64,000 bases of DNA from CAVUCE01 sp963739985 (lineage in GTDB: Bacteria; Bacteroidota; Ignavibacteria; Ignavibacteriales; Ignavibacteriaceae). Where the stretch lies: the NCBI GenBank assembly GCA_963739985.1, contig CAVUCE010000005.1, forward strand, positions 248,001-312,000, written 5' to 3'. Shown here one piece after another: positions 34,841-44,710 of this stretch (the stretch's first letter is position 1; each line of letters starts with the position of its first letter). The notes under the pieces were generated by a model. The model made no database searches. It worked only from the letters and a program-made list of their open reading frames with translations, and was not told the origin of the DNA. The translations under genes were made by a program, and so were the position numbers.

Positions 34841-35840
34841 ATCTAATGTTCAAACTATAGCTAATGTAGCGAAGGAATTAAAATCCGGAAAAATTCTTCC
34901 TATTTATTATTTATTCGGTGAAGATATTTTTAGCATTGATAAATGTGTAGAGGATATTACTAAAGCGGTTGAACCGAAATTAGCTACGGAATTTGATAAA
35001 GAAGTTTTTCATGGTGAAGATAATAGTTTAAGTGAAGCTCTGGATTTTGCATCTGCCTTCCCTTTTGGCGATGGTAAGAAATTAATTCTATTTAAAAGCT
35101 TTGAGAAAGTGCGCGACAAAAAAGCTTTGGTTTCTTATGCTTCTTCACCTTCCGATTTCACAATCCTGGTTTTAATTCATTCCGGTACGGTTACAAATAC
35201 CACTTCGGAGCCATACGCAACATTATCAAAAAATGGATACTTATTCTCGGCTAAGGAATTAAAAGGATCAAATTTAACCGAATGGCTTGTAGGTTATACA
35301 GAGACTAAAGGGAAAAGAATCAGTTATGAAACGGCTCAGGTTCTGATTGACATTGCAGGCGAAAATAGAAATTTTATCGAAGCTCAGTTAGATAAAATAT
35401 TTCTTTTTATAGGTGATGAAAAAGAAATTACAATTGATGCGGTTCGTTCACTTTCAACATCTTTAAAAGAGTTTACCATTTTTGATCTTCAAAATAGTAT
35501 TGCCAGAAAAGATAAAACCAATTCCTTAAAAATAGTTTTAAATATGCTCGAAAAAGGATCGGAACCGATTTTTATAGTTCACATGTTAACAAGGTATTTT
35601 ACCGGTTTATCTCGAGTATCGGAATTGGCTCAACAAAAAGTAAATGATCAAGTGGCGGCAAGAATTGTAGGCACTCATCCTTATTATTATAAAGATTATC
35701 AACGTGCAAGAAATTTGTACTCAGATTCTGATATTTACAGGGCAGTTCAGGCATTGCTTAAAGCAGATTTAACAATTAAAACAACTTCAACGGAAGATAA
35801 AGTTTTAGTTTCGCTATTAATTGCCGAAATTTTACAGTAG
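34827..35840 (+). CDS. holA: DNA polymerase III subunit delta
   Basis: 337 residues; the clamp-loader subunit that opens the beta clamp. The AAA-like domain begins with LKSGKILPIYYLFGEDIFSIDKC-type sequence (about 16-38), followed by FGDGKKLILFKSFEKV and LTEWLVGYTETKGKRI, and ends in the collar domain (VHMLTRYFTGLSRVSEL). HolA family proteins lack functional Walker motifs, as here. The start overlaps the MetS-like gene. Confidence 0.92.
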   Translation: MAKSKSNVQTIANVAKELKSGKILPIYYLFGEDIFSIDKCVEDITKAVEPKLATEFDKEVFHGEDNSLSEALDFASAFPFGDGKKLILFKSFEKVRDKKALVSYASSPSDFTILVLIHSGTVTNTTSEPYATLSKNGYLFSAKELKGSNLTEWLVGYTETKGKRISYETAQVLIDIAGENRNFIEAQLDKIFLFIGDEKEITIDAVRSLSTSLKEFTIFDLQNSIARKDKTNSLKIVLNMLEKGSEPIFIVHMLTRYFTGLSRVSELAQQKVNDQVAARIVGTHPYYYKDYQRARNLYSDSDIYRAVQALLKADLTIKTTSTEDKVLVSLLIAEILQ

Positions 35841-35994
35841 CAAAATTTTTGACCAAAATTTGCGTGAAATTGAAACTTATTTAAATTTATATAGTTTACA
35901 GCTAAAGTGGTTTTGTAATTCTTAATAAATATGAATTTTTTATAAATAAATTTTTCGAAACCTGAAACAAATCATTAAATAATAAGTAAAACAG

Positions 35995-36582
35995 TTGATT
36001 GATAAGAATCTAAGCGAATATACCGACGAAGAGCTAATACTGGAATTTCAAGAAAATGATACTGTAAGAGCCTTCGAAATTTTGGTACAGAGGTATAAAA
36101 ATCCTTTAACCAACTATGTCTTCAGGTTTTTGGGAGATTATGAAGCCTGTGTGGATGTTGTTCAGGAAACTTTTATTAAGGTATTTAGGTATAAAGATTC
36201 TTATTCTTCAATTGCTAAGTTTTCTACATGGATTTACACAATCGCGGGAAATTTGGCTAGGACAGAATATCAGAGGAAAAAAAGGAAAAAGTTTTTCTCG
36301 ATTAATTCTTACGGCGAAAATAATGAAAATTACGAAATTCCGGATGAAAGCTTTAGGCCGGACGTTGCTACGGACAGCGGAATTAAGGATGAAATAATTC
36401 AAAAAGCCTTAATGAAAGTTTCAGATTCTTATAGGGATGTCGTTATTTTAAGAGATGTTCAAGGGCTATCTTACGAGGAAATTGCAGAAATTAAGGGCTT
36501 AGAAGTTGGTACTGTAAAATCTCGTATCAATCGTGGGAGAGGACAACTAAAAAAGTTGTTGAAAGATATTTATAAGGAGTGA
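35995..36582 (+). CDS. ECF-type RNA polymerase sigma factor
   Basis: 195 residues. Region 2 includes AFEILVQRYKNPLTNYVFRFLGD and DVVQETFIKVF (polymerase binding and -10 recognition), and region 4 contains SYRDVVILRDVQGLSYEEIAE and VGTVKSRINRGRGQLKKLL, the -35 recognition helix-turn-helix. Start is TTG 35995. The next gene starts 12 bases on and has the look of an anti-sigma factor, so the pair probably forms a stimulus-response module; the signal is unknown. Confidence 0.93.
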   Translation: MIDKNLSEYTDEELILEFQENDTVRAFEILVQRYKNPLTNYVFRFLGDYEACVDVVQETFIKVFRYKDSYSSIAKFSTWIYTIAGNLARTEYQRKKRKKFFSINSYGENNENYEIPDESFRPDVATDSGIKDEIIQKALMKVSDSYRDVVILRDVQGLSYEEIAEIKGLEVGTVKSRINRGRGQLKKLLKDIYKE

Positions 36583-36594
36583 GGGTTTTGTATT

Positions 36595-37134
36595 ATGGCA
36601 CAAAATGATGATGAACTTCAGTATGAAGATCTTATTAAAAACCTTAAAGGGATAAAAAAGATTGACGCACCGGAGTATTTTGAAACTGATTTGATGAGAA
36701 AAATAAATTCCGGAAAATTTGGTTTGGAAACCAGTTCATGGAAAAAATTTCTTCATCCTTCCAGATTAATTCCTTCTGCAGCTTTGGTGGTAACAACAAT
36801 CGTATTTTTATTCACAGCAAAGATTTATAACGGTAATGGTGAAAATCCACTTATGATTGCTCCGCAGGCCCGAAATGATGTTACGGCTTATAGTACTGCT
36901 GATAATAGGATACAATCTAATGATTTACGGAAATCAAGGAGTGCTGAATCTCCGGATACTGATGCCTCAATGAACTCGGTTGACAGAAATTATTCCGCTG
37001 CAAACGCAAATTTTATAATTCCTAAAAGCGGACTAAATTTCAGAATGGTTAATATTGTTCCCTCGGAAAGGCTTAAAGTGAAAGAACTTAAGGCTAAAAT
37101 GTACATGCTTATGCATACAAAAGTCCCAAATTGA
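36595..37134 (+). CDS. Putative anti-sigma factor (single-pass membrane protein)
   Basis: 179 residues. The N-terminal 50 residues are cytoplasmic and charged (LQYEDLIKNLKGIKKIDAP, DLMRKIN), resembling sigma-binding regions; a single hydrophobic helix is at about 56-73 (LIPSAALVVTTIVFLF), followed by a Ser/Asn/Asp-rich extracytoplasmic part and a short conserved-looking end (FRMVNIVPSERLKVKEL). No HxxxCxxC zinc motif is present. The role is inferred from position directly behind an ECF sigma factor gene and from topology. Confidence 0.6.
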   Translation: MAQNDDELQYEDLIKNLKGIKKIDAPEYFETDLMRKINSGKFGLETSSWKKFLHPSRLIPSAALVVTTIVFLFTAKIYNGNGENPLMIAPQARNDVTAYSTADNRIQSNDLRKSRSAESPDTDASMNSVDRNYSAANANFIIPKSGLNFRMVNIVPSERLKVKELKAKMYMLMHTKVPN

Positions 37135-37171
37135 TTTTATTTAACAGATAAAATATTTGACTCAAAAGTTA

Positions 37172-37200
37172 TTGAAATTAAAAAACAACTTTCTTATATT
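37172..37200 (+). promoter_or_regulatory. Sigma-70-like promoter for rpmE2
   Basis: TTGAAA (37172-37177) and TATATT (37195-37200) are separated by exactly 17 bases and lie 48 bases before the rpmE2 ATG, in a region after the anti-sigma gene with no other reason for a promoter. Confidence 0.6.
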
Positions 37201-37247
37201 AATTGTTCTGAATTTTATAAATAAAACAAATTAGACAGGTTGACACG

Positions 37248-37496
37248 ATGAAAAAAGGTATTCATCCACAATACAGGCCAGTGGTTTTCCAAGATGCGTC
37301 TTGTGATTTTTCTATATTGACTAAATCGACTATAAAAACTGAAGATACAATTCAATGGAAAGATGGTAATACTTATCCATTAGTTAAACTTGAAATTTCA
37401 AGCGGTTCGCATCCGTTCTTTACCGGAAAACAGAAATTATTGGATACAGCCGGTAGAGTTGAGAAATTCAATAGAAAATACGCTAAAAAGAAATAA
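37248..37496 (+). CDS. rpmE2: 50S ribosomal protein L31 type B
   Basis: 82 residues; MKKGIHPQYRPVVFQDASCD at the start, SSGSHPFFTGKQKLLDTAGRVEKFNRKY at the end. The type B form lacks the zinc-binding CxxC cysteines of type A; one Cys remains (C19). In several bacteria the two forms are exchanged during zinc limitation; no Zur box was recognised here. The gene is monocistronic, with its own promoter and terminator. Confidence 0.96.
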   Translation: MKKGIHPQYRPVVFQDASCDFSILTKSTIKTEDTIQWKDGNTYPLVKLEISSGSHPFFTGKQKLLDTAGRVEKFNRKYAKKK

Positions 37497-37552
37497 TATA
37501 TTTCCATTTATCTTCTTTTTATCTCTTTCCATTTTTAATATGAATTTAATTA

Positions 37553-37580
37553 AGCCAGTTTAAAGCTGGCTTTTTCCGTT
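37553..37580 (+). terminator. Intrinsic terminator after rpmE2
   Basis: AGCCAG (37553-37558) and CTGGCT (37566-37571) pair around TTTAAAG, followed by TTTTCCGTTTTTT. It lies 57 bases after the rpmE2 stop. Confidence 0.85.
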
Positions 37581-37670
37581 TTTTAATTCACTTCTTTGGT
37601 TTGTAAGATCATCTAATAAAATTTCTTGCTTAAGGATATACTTTTGATTAAAATATATTTCTATTTTAAT

Positions 37671-37682
37671 TGAACTAGTTCA
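37671..37682. promoter_or_regulatory. Palindromic operator candidate upstream of the RND operon
   Basis: TGAACTAGTTCA is a perfect 12-base palindrome, 58 bases before the adaptor ATG. Palindromes of this size before RND efflux operons are commonly bound by TetR-family repressors; no such regulator gene is in the neighbourhood, so this is an inference from position and symmetry. Confidence 0.5.
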
Positions 37683-37739
37683 GTTAATCTTATGTTGATT
37701 TTATAAGCTTATACAACGCGGGACTTATCTTAAAATATT

Positions 37740-38811
37740 ATGAATAAAAAAACTAAACGATGGTTATTCGCTGCCGGAGGCGTATTAATATTTAATACTT
37801 TTAATTATCCCTAAACTTGATTGCTCTAGCAATGAGAGTGCAAGTTACGGCGGCTTTGGTCAAGCGAGCGGTCCAATATCCGTTCAAGCACAGGTTATAA
37901 AACCAGTTACTTTAAAGAATAACGTTCAAACCAGCGGCTCTATGTTAGCCAATGAAGAAGTAGAGTTGAAAAGCGAGGTTTCCGGAAGAGTAACAAAAAT
38001 ACTTTTTAAAGAAGGTGGCTTTGTTAAGAAAGGTGATTTGCTTGTAAAGATAAACGACTCCGAACTTCAAGCCCAGCTGGAAAAAGCAAAATATGTGCTC
38101 AAACTTTCTGAAGAAAAAGAATACCGACAAAGGAATCTTCTTAAACGAGAAGCAATAAGTCAAGAAGAATACGACTCAGCTTTGAATGAGCTAAATGTAA
38201 ATAAAGCACAAGTTGATTTAATTAAAGCCCAAATAGATAAAACAGAGATTGTGGCTCCTTTTAGCGGTAAAATAGGATTGCGACACATAAGCATCGGTAG
38301 TTATATTACTCCTACCACTATTATTGCCAGCTTACAAAATATTGATCCAATTAAAATTGAATTTTCTATTCCTGAAAAGTATGCCGGTTCAGTTGAAGTA
38401 GGAGATAAAGTGAATTTTAACATTGTTGGTTCAGAAGAAACATTTACAGGAAAAGTGTATGCTATTGAGCCTAAAATTGATAATGTAACCCGTACATTAA
38501 GTATAAGAGCTCTTTGTTCAAACACTAGCGGCAAATTATTACCGGGCGGTTACGCAGACGTAAAATTAATTTTGAAAGATATTAGTAACGCTTTGATGGT
38601 GCCCACGGAAGCAATAATTCCAATCTTAAAAGGACAAAAATTATTTTTGTATAAAAATGGTGTTGTTACCGATCCGATAGTACAAACAGGAATTAGGACT
38701 GATACCACTGTTCAAATTACTGACGGTTTAGCCCCATACGATACTGTAATAACTTCTGGAATTTTGCAGCTAAGACCCGGAGCCCCGGTTAAAATTTCCA
38801 AGTTAAATTAA
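37740..38811 (+). CDS. RND efflux periplasmic adaptor (HlyD/AcrA type), frameshifted near its start
   Basis: Membrane-fusion protein linking an inner-membrane RND pump to a TolC channel. ATG 37740 opens an N-terminal anchor (NKKTKRWLFAAGGVLIF) whose frame ends at 37812-37814. The rest is one frame over (LLIIPKLDCSSNES onwards). The shift must lie between 37788 and 37814; removal of one A in the AA at 37794-37795 joins them and gives 356 residues, normal for the family. The barrel-sandwich (NEEVELKSEVSGRV, APFSGKIGLRHISIGSYI), a helical hairpin (about 125-165) and beta-barrel domains are all present. It is the first gene of a three-gene efflux operon. Confidence 0.85.
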
Positions 38812-38825
38812 AATAGATTATAGAT

Positions 38826-41800
38826 ATGAGTTTATCATCATTAAGCATTAGACGTCCGGTTTTAGCCATTGTTATGTCAATTGTTATTGTTGTTTTCGGT
38901 GCCATCGGGTATACCTTCCTTGGTGTTAGAGAATATCCCGCAGTTGATCCTCCGATTATTACGGTAAGTACATCCTATACAGGTGCAAACGCAGATGTAA
39001 TTGAATCCCAAATAACAGAACCTTTAGAAGAATCGATTAATGGAATAGCCGGAATTAGAACGCTTACATCTGTAAGTCGTGACGGAAGAAGTACTGTTAC
39101 TGTTGAGTTCAATTTAGATGTTGATCTTGAAGCCGCGGCTAATGATGTTAGAGATAGAGTTTCCAGGGCGCAAAGTCAGTTACCACCCGATGCGGAACCA
39201 CCAATTGTTTCTAAGGCGGATGCATCTGCCACACCAATTGTGTTTCTGAATATTCAAAGTGATACTCGTAATTTAATGCAGCTTTCCGATCTAGCAAATA
39301 ATGTTTTTAAAGAAAGATTTCAAACAATACCCGGCGTTGGATCTGTTCAAATTTGGGGTGATAAAAGATACTCAATGCGGTTATGGCTTGATCCCGGGAA
39401 ACTTGCCGCTTATGATTTGACTCCTCTTGATGTTAAATCTGCGCTTACAAAAGAAAACGTTGAGCTTCCCGCCGGAAGAATAGAAGGAAACTCTACCGAG
39501 CTTTCAATTCGTACAATCGGTAGACTTTATTCTGTAAACGAGTTTAATAATCTGATTATTAAAGAATCAGGTGGAAATATTGTAAGATTGAAGGACGTTG
39601 GGCGCGCAGAATTAGGCGCTGAAAATGAGAGATCAATTTTAAAACGTGACGGTATTCCGATGGTTGGCGTTGTTTTAATTGCTCAACCCGGTGCAAATAA
39701 CATTGCAATTACAAACGAGTTTTATAAACGTTTAGATCAAATTAAAAAAGATTTACCGCCTGATATTAAAGTCGGAATCGGATTTGATGTTACAAAGTAT
39801 ATTAAAGAATCAATTGCTGAAGTTAAACAAACAATACTTCTTGCTCTTGCGTTGGTAGTACTTATCATATTTCTTTTCTTACGAGACTGGCGTACAACAG
39901 TAATTCCTCTAATTGCAATTCCTATTTCGCTAATCGGTGCGTTCTTCATTATGTATATTATGGATTATTCCATTAATGTTTTGACCTTGCTTGGAATTGT
40001 ATTGGCAATAGGTATGGTGGTTGATGACGCAATTGTTGTGTTGGAGAATATCTACGCCAAAATTGAAGATGGAATGCCTCCGGCGGAAGCAGCTAAAAAG
40101 GGCTCGGCAGAAATCTTTTTTGCAATAATTTCAACGACGGTTGCATTGGCATCCGTATTTTTACCAATTATTTTCCTTTCGGGTTTAACCGGAAGATTGT
40201 TTAGAGAATTTGGAATCGTGCTAGCCGGTTCGGTTATAATATCAGCGTTTGTTGCTCTAACTTTAACACCGATGCTCGGCTCCAAAATCTTGAAAGCCAG
40301 AGATAAAGAAAAACATAATTGGTTTTATGTTAAAACCGAACCTTTTTTTGAAGCGATGAATCGCTTTTACCGTGGCACTTTAGATACGTTTATGAATAAG
40401 AGAGTTATTGCCTTTTTAATAATGATTGGCTCAGCAGCTATTATTTATTTCTTCGGTGTCAGCCTTCCGTCTGAACTAGCTCCATTAGAAGATAGAAGTA
40501 GTTTAAGAATTTTTTCAACAGCTCCTGAAGGGGCCTCTTTCGAATATATGGATCATTTTATGGATCAACTTATTACAATGGTCCAAGATTCTGTTCCTGA
40601 ATCCGAAGCGGTAATTTCCGTTACATCACCCGGATTCGGTGCTTCAAGTTCTGTTAATACAGGTTTTGTTTTTGATATACTTAAAGATCCGGATCAGCGT
40701 TCAAGAACACAGCAGCAAATTGCAGATCAAATGGCTGTTGATGTAAAAAAGCTTACCGGAGCTGTTACTTATGTTTCTCAGCAGCAAACAATTGGTAACG
40801 GTCGAGGTGGATTACCTGTTCAATATGTTATTCAAGCACCGGACTTTAGTAAACTGCGGGAATTCTTACCTAAATTTGTTGAGGCAGCTCAAAAAAATCC
40901 TACATTTACAATTGTTGATGTTAATTTAAAATTTAACAAACCAGAACTGGAAGTTAGTATAGATAGGCAGCGTGCTCGTGATCTCGGAGTTTCTGTTATG
41001 GATATTGCTCAAACGTTACAAGCAGCTTTTAGTGGACAGAGATACGGTTATTTTATTAAGAACGGTAAACAGTATCAGGTAATTGGACAAGTTTCTAGAG
41101 ATAAAAGAGATGCTCCGATTGATTTAACTTCTCTTTATGTTAAAAATAATAAAGGTGAGTTAATTCAGCTTGATAACGTTGTTAATATTAATGAGCAAAG
41201 TACTCCACCTCAATTGTTTAGATTTAACCGTTATGTTTCTGCTACTGTTAGCGCCGGATTAGCTCCGGGCAAAACTATTGGCGATGGAATAAAAGCAATG
41301 GATCAAATAAAAGCTAAAGTTTTAGATCAAACTTTTTCTACAGCTCTTGATGGACCTTCAAAAGATTTTGCAGAAAGTTCTTCAAGTTTAATTTTCGCGT
41401 TTTTATTAGCAATCGGACTTATTTATTTAGTACTTGCGGCACAATTTGAAAGCTTTAGAGATCCATTTATAATATTATTTACAGTTCCGCTTGCAATTGC
41501 CGGCGCCTTGCTTTCGCTTTGGTATTTCAATCAGACTTTGAACATTTTCAGCGAGATCGGAATCATTATGCTTATTGGTCTTGTAACTAAGAACGGTATT
41601 CTAATTGTAGAATTTGCAAACCAAAGAAAAGCTGTGGGTTTATCTAAACTTGAAGCGATCAAGGAAGCTTCTGTTGCGAGATTACGTCCGATTTTGATGA
41701 CAAGTTTATCAACAATTTTGGGAATTCTTCCAATCGCACTTGCGTTAGGAGCCGGATCTGAAAGCCGTGTTTCAATGGGTATTGCGGTTATCGGCGGACT

Positions 41801-41939
41801 TATATTTTCAACAGTGTTAACTCTTTATGTAATTCCGGCAATATATTCGTATTTCTCTAAAGCAGAAGCAACAGTTTCTAACATAACTGAAACTGATTTT
41901 GGCGATAACTCTGAAGAACCCGGATATCAAACAAAATAG
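38826..41939 (+). CDS. RND multidrug efflux transporter, HAE1/AcrB family
   Basis: 1037 residues, full length. Proton-driven inner-membrane pump that moves drugs, detergents or lipids through the adaptor and TolC. It has twelve membrane helices in the usual 1+5, 1+5 arrangement, with the proton-relay acidic pair in helix 4 (AIGMVVDDAIVVLENI) and large porter domains. RPVLAIVMSIVIVVFGAIG opens the protein; GILIVEFANQRK and ASVARLRPILMTSLSTILG lie in the second half. The gene starts 14 bases after the adaptor. Substrates are not predictable. Confidence 0.95.
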   Translation: MSLSSLSIRRPVLAIVMSIVIVVFGAIGYTFLGVREYPAVDPPIITVSTSYTGANADVIESQITEPLEESINGIAGIRTLTSVSRDGRSTVTVEFNLDVDLEAAANDVRDRVSRAQSQLPPDAEPPIVSKADASATPIVFLNIQSDTRNLMQLSDLANNVFKERFQTIPGVGSVQIWGDKRYSMRLWLDPGKLAAYDLTPLDVKSALTKENVELPAGRIEGNSTELSIRTIGRLYSVNEFNNLIIKESGGNIVRLKDVGRAELGAENERSILKRDGIPMVGVVLIAQPGANNIAITNEFYKRLDQIKKDLPPDIKVGIGFDVTKYIKESIAEVKQTILLALALVVLIIFLFLRDWRTTVIPLIAIPISLIGAFFIMYIMDYSINVLTLLGIVLAIGMVVDDAIVVLENIYAKIEDGMPPAEAAKKGSAEIFFAIISTTVALASVFLPIIFLSGLTGRLFREFGIVLAGSVIISAFVALTLTPMLGSKILKARDKEKHNWFYVKTEPFFEAMNRFYRGTLDTFMNKRVIAFLIMIGSAAIIYFFGVSLPSELAPLEDRSSLRIFSTAPEGASFEYMDHFMDQLITMVQDSVPESEAVISVTSPGFGASSSVNTGFVFDILKDPDQRSRTQQQIADQMAVDVKKLTGAVTYVSQQQTIGNGRGGLPVQYVIQAPDFSKLREFLPKFVEAAQKNPTFTIVDVNLKFNKPELEVSIDRQRARDLGVSVMDIAQTLQAAFSGQRYGYFIKNGKQYQVIGQVSRDKRDAPIDLTSLYVKNNKGELIQLDNVVNINEQSTPPQLFRFNRYVSATVSAGLAPGKTIGDGIKAMDQIKAKVLDQTFSTALDGPSKDFAESSSSLIFAFLLAIGLIYLVLAAQFESFRDPFIILFTVPLAIAGALLSLWYFNQTLNIFSEIGIIMLIGLVTKNGILIVEFANQRKAVGLSKLEAIKEASVARLRPILMTSLSTILGILPIALALGAGSESRVSMGIAVIGGLIFSTVLTLYVIPAIYSYFSKAEATVSNITETDFGDNSEEPGYQTK

Positions 41940-41966
41940 TTTTAAAAATCATTTTTTTGAAATTTT

Positions 41967-43288
41967 ATGAGCAAGAAAAAAATTATTTCAATACTTGGAT
42001 TATTTATCATTAGTCCGCTGTTTGTACAAACTTTTTCACAGGGGATTTTAACTCCAAAAGAAGCAGTAGAAATAGCTTTAAAGAATAATTACCAGATAAC
42101 ATTAGCAGCAAATCAAAAAGAAATTGCCGAAAATAATTATTCCGCCGGCAAAACTACTTTTCTACCTCAACTCGATTTGAATGGTTCTTATACAAAAAGT
42201 AAAACCGATACAAAAATTGAATTCTACGATGGAAGAGTTATTGATCAAAATGGTGCTTCCTCAAATAATCTTACTGCAGGTGCAACATTAACCTGGACTA
42301 TATTTGATGGGCTTAAAATGTTTGCTGCTTTTAGTCGTTTGAAGGAAATGCGAAATGAAGGTGAACTTAATTTAAAATCTGCAATTGAAACTAATATTCT
42401 AGAAATTTTATCTACATACTTCAACATAGTAAAACAAAAACAAGTTCTGGATGTTATCGCAAAAAATATAACAATTTCGGAAGAAAGAGTTAAAATTGCG
42501 AATTCAAAATTAGAATATGGTTCCGGTTCAAAATTTGATCTTCTCGGTGCGCAAGTAGATTTAAATGCCGACAAATCTTCTTTTTAAAAGGACAAAATGA
42601 TCTTCTAGCTTCTAAGGTAAAACTCAATCAACTTCTAGGTAGAGATCCGAACTTTGATTTTTATGTCATCGACTCGATAGAGGTTAAAAAAGGCTTTCAG
42701 TACGATGATCTTAAAAGCGAAGTAAAAGAAAATAATACGGATTTAAAATTAGCTGAACAAAATAAAAATATTTCAAAAATTGATTTAAGACTAGCTCAAG
42801 GCGAGCTTTTCCCGGAGATTGATTTAAATCTTGGTTACAACTATAATAAATCCGAATCACAAGCAGGCTTTACAAAATCCAGCCAAAACAACGGAATTAA
42901 TTATGGTATTTCGGCAACATTTAATCTGTTTAATGGCTTGCAAACAAGAAATCAAATTCAAAATGCCGAAGTTGGAATAATGAGCAGCAATGTAGTATAT
43001 CAGCAAACGGAAAACTCGGTTTATTCGGATTTATTAAGTACTTATAGACGCTATAAAAATAGTTTGGAACTAGTTCAGCTAGATACTCAAAATCTAAAAG
43101 TAGCTGAAGAAAATGTTAATATTGCAGTAGAAAAATTGAGACTTGGAAATATAACTCAACTCGAGTTTAGAGAATCGCAAACAAAAAGGTTAAGTGCTAA
43201 GAGTGATCTTGTTTCAGCTCAATATGATGCAAAAGTTGCGGAAACTGAATTGCTAAAGTTGAGTGGCCTTTTAGTAAAAGGTAAATAA
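41967..43288 (+). CDS. TolC family outer-membrane efflux protein, interrupted by a frameshift
   Basis: Outer-membrane channel of the same efflux system, with a signal peptide (about 1-25) and the coiled-coil repeat structure of TolC. The first frame runs to TAA 42585-42587, ending DLNADKSSF; it resumes as LKGQNDLLASKVKLNQLLGRDP in the frame reached by re-reading one base at TTTTTAAAA (42581-42589). One missing T restores 440 residues, a normal length. Both halves carry the duplicated outer-membrane factor domain. The N-terminal half alone could not form a channel. Confidence 0.87.
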
Positions 43289-43436
43289 GTAGTCACTTCA
43301 GTCTGGTTTTGTTCGGAATGTTATATAATAATCCTTCATACGCTGCTCTGAATTTTGGATCAAACCTTAAATATCATTTCAAGAATATTAAACTAAAATG
43401 TGTTAAATTGTAAAGCAAAATTTCACAGAGGCTTAT

Positions 43437-44708
43437 ATGCAGCTTTGTATTTTTGAGGGAATTTATTTTGATAGATTAGAACCTCTAATTTTTTCTCGTC
43501 CGACATACAATCTAATTTGCGGTATAAATTCCTTAAGAGCTAAAATTATAAGAGCTTATCCAAATACAAAATATTCACTTCATTGTCGTCCTTATCTAGA
43601 AGGAGTTGTAAAAGTTCACAATGAAGGAGTTGATGTTAATAAAATTGATGACCATGATTGTCTTTTTATCAATGGAAGAATTTTAGCTCCTATTAACTTG
43701 AATGAAATCATTCCTTTAGACGATAAAGAAAATAAAATATACAAAAACGGCGATAGTGTTATCGCTGCAAGAGTTTCAGGCAAAAAGCTTGAAGATATAA
43801 AAGATAACTTGCATGATCTTTTTTCTGAATCCAATTTTGACGGGCTTCCTGTTGAACAAGTTGATGTAAAACTTATAGATTATATTTGGGATTTGGTGAA
43901 TTATAACGGTAGTCAGCTTCTCGGTGATTTTGATTTTTTAATGAGAAGCTTTCATGCAAAAGATTTCAACCATATTAAAGGTAAAGTTCATGAAGGAGTT
44001 CATCTTGTTGAAAAGGATAATATTTATATAGAAGAAGGTGCGGAAGTTAAACCGGGAGCTGTTTTAGACGGAAGTAGTGGCCCTGTTTATATTGACAGAA
44101 ACGCTATCGTTTATTCTAATGCAGTAATTGAAGGCCCTGTTTATGTGGGAAAAGGTTCTCAAGTAAAAAGTTGTGCCAGGATTTATGAAAATGTAAGTAT
44201 TGGTGAGATTTGTAAAGTTGGTGGTGAAGTTGAAGACTCGATAATTCTACCTTATACAAACAAACAACATTCCGGATTTTTAGGACATGCATATCTTGGC
44301 AGTTGGGTTAATATTGGAGCTGATACTAATTGCAGCGATTTGAAAAATAATTACGGCAGCGTTAAAATGTATGTTAACGGCGAAGTTGTTGACAGCAAAA
44401 CTCAATTTATGGGATTGATAATGGGCGATCATTCTAAAACTGCCATCAACTCAATGTTTAATACCGGAACTATTGTTGGATTTTCGTGCAATATTTTTGG
44501 TTCCGGTTTTCCGCCAAAGTATGTTCCGTCATTTTCATGGGGCGGAAGTGAAGCCGTTACAACTTATGACCTAGAACGAAGCATTGAAACAGCAAGCCGT
44601 ATGGTGAAAAGAAGAAATAAAAATTTACATGAAGTTGAAGAAAAATTATTTAGAAAGATTTTCGATCTTACCAAAAAGGAAAGACGAAAGAGAGGTTATC
44701 CGTATTAA
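43437..44708 (+). CDS. GlmU-like putative sugar nucleotidyltransferase
   Basis: 423 residues. The N-terminal half (EGIYFDRLEPLIFSRPTYNLICGI, CLFINGRILAP) is a divergent nucleotidyltransferase-like domain and the C-terminal half, from about 195, is a left-handed beta-helix of hexapeptide repeats (VYIDRNAIVYSNAVIEGPVYVG, VNIGADTNCSDLKNNYG) ending in a helical tail. The family, common in Bacteroidota and relatives, is annotated GlmU-like but lacks the canonical GlmU pyrophosphorylase loop, so the substrate is uncertain. It precedes rsmB by two bases. Confidence 0.85.
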   Translation: MQLCIFEGIYFDRLEPLIFSRPTYNLICGINSLRAKIIRAYPNTKYSLHCRPYLEGVVKVHNEGVDVNKIDDHDCLFINGRILAPINLNEIIPLDDKENKIYKNGDSVIAARVSGKKLEDIKDNLHDLFSESNFDGLPVEQVDVKLIDYIWDLVNYNGSQLLGDFDFLMRSFHAKDFNHIKGKVHEGVHLVEKDNIYIEEGAEVKPGAVLDGSSGPVYIDRNAIVYSNAVIEGPVYVGKGSQVKSCARIYENVSIGEICKVGGEVEDSIILPYTNKQHSGFLGHAYLGSWVNIGADTNCSDLKNNYGSVKMYVNGEVVDSKTQFMGLIMGDHSKTAINSMFNTGTIVGFSCNIFGSGFPPKYVPSFSWGGSEAVTTYDLERSIETASRMVKRRNKNLHEVEEKLFRKIFDLTKKERRKRGYPY

Positions 44709-44710
44709 TT

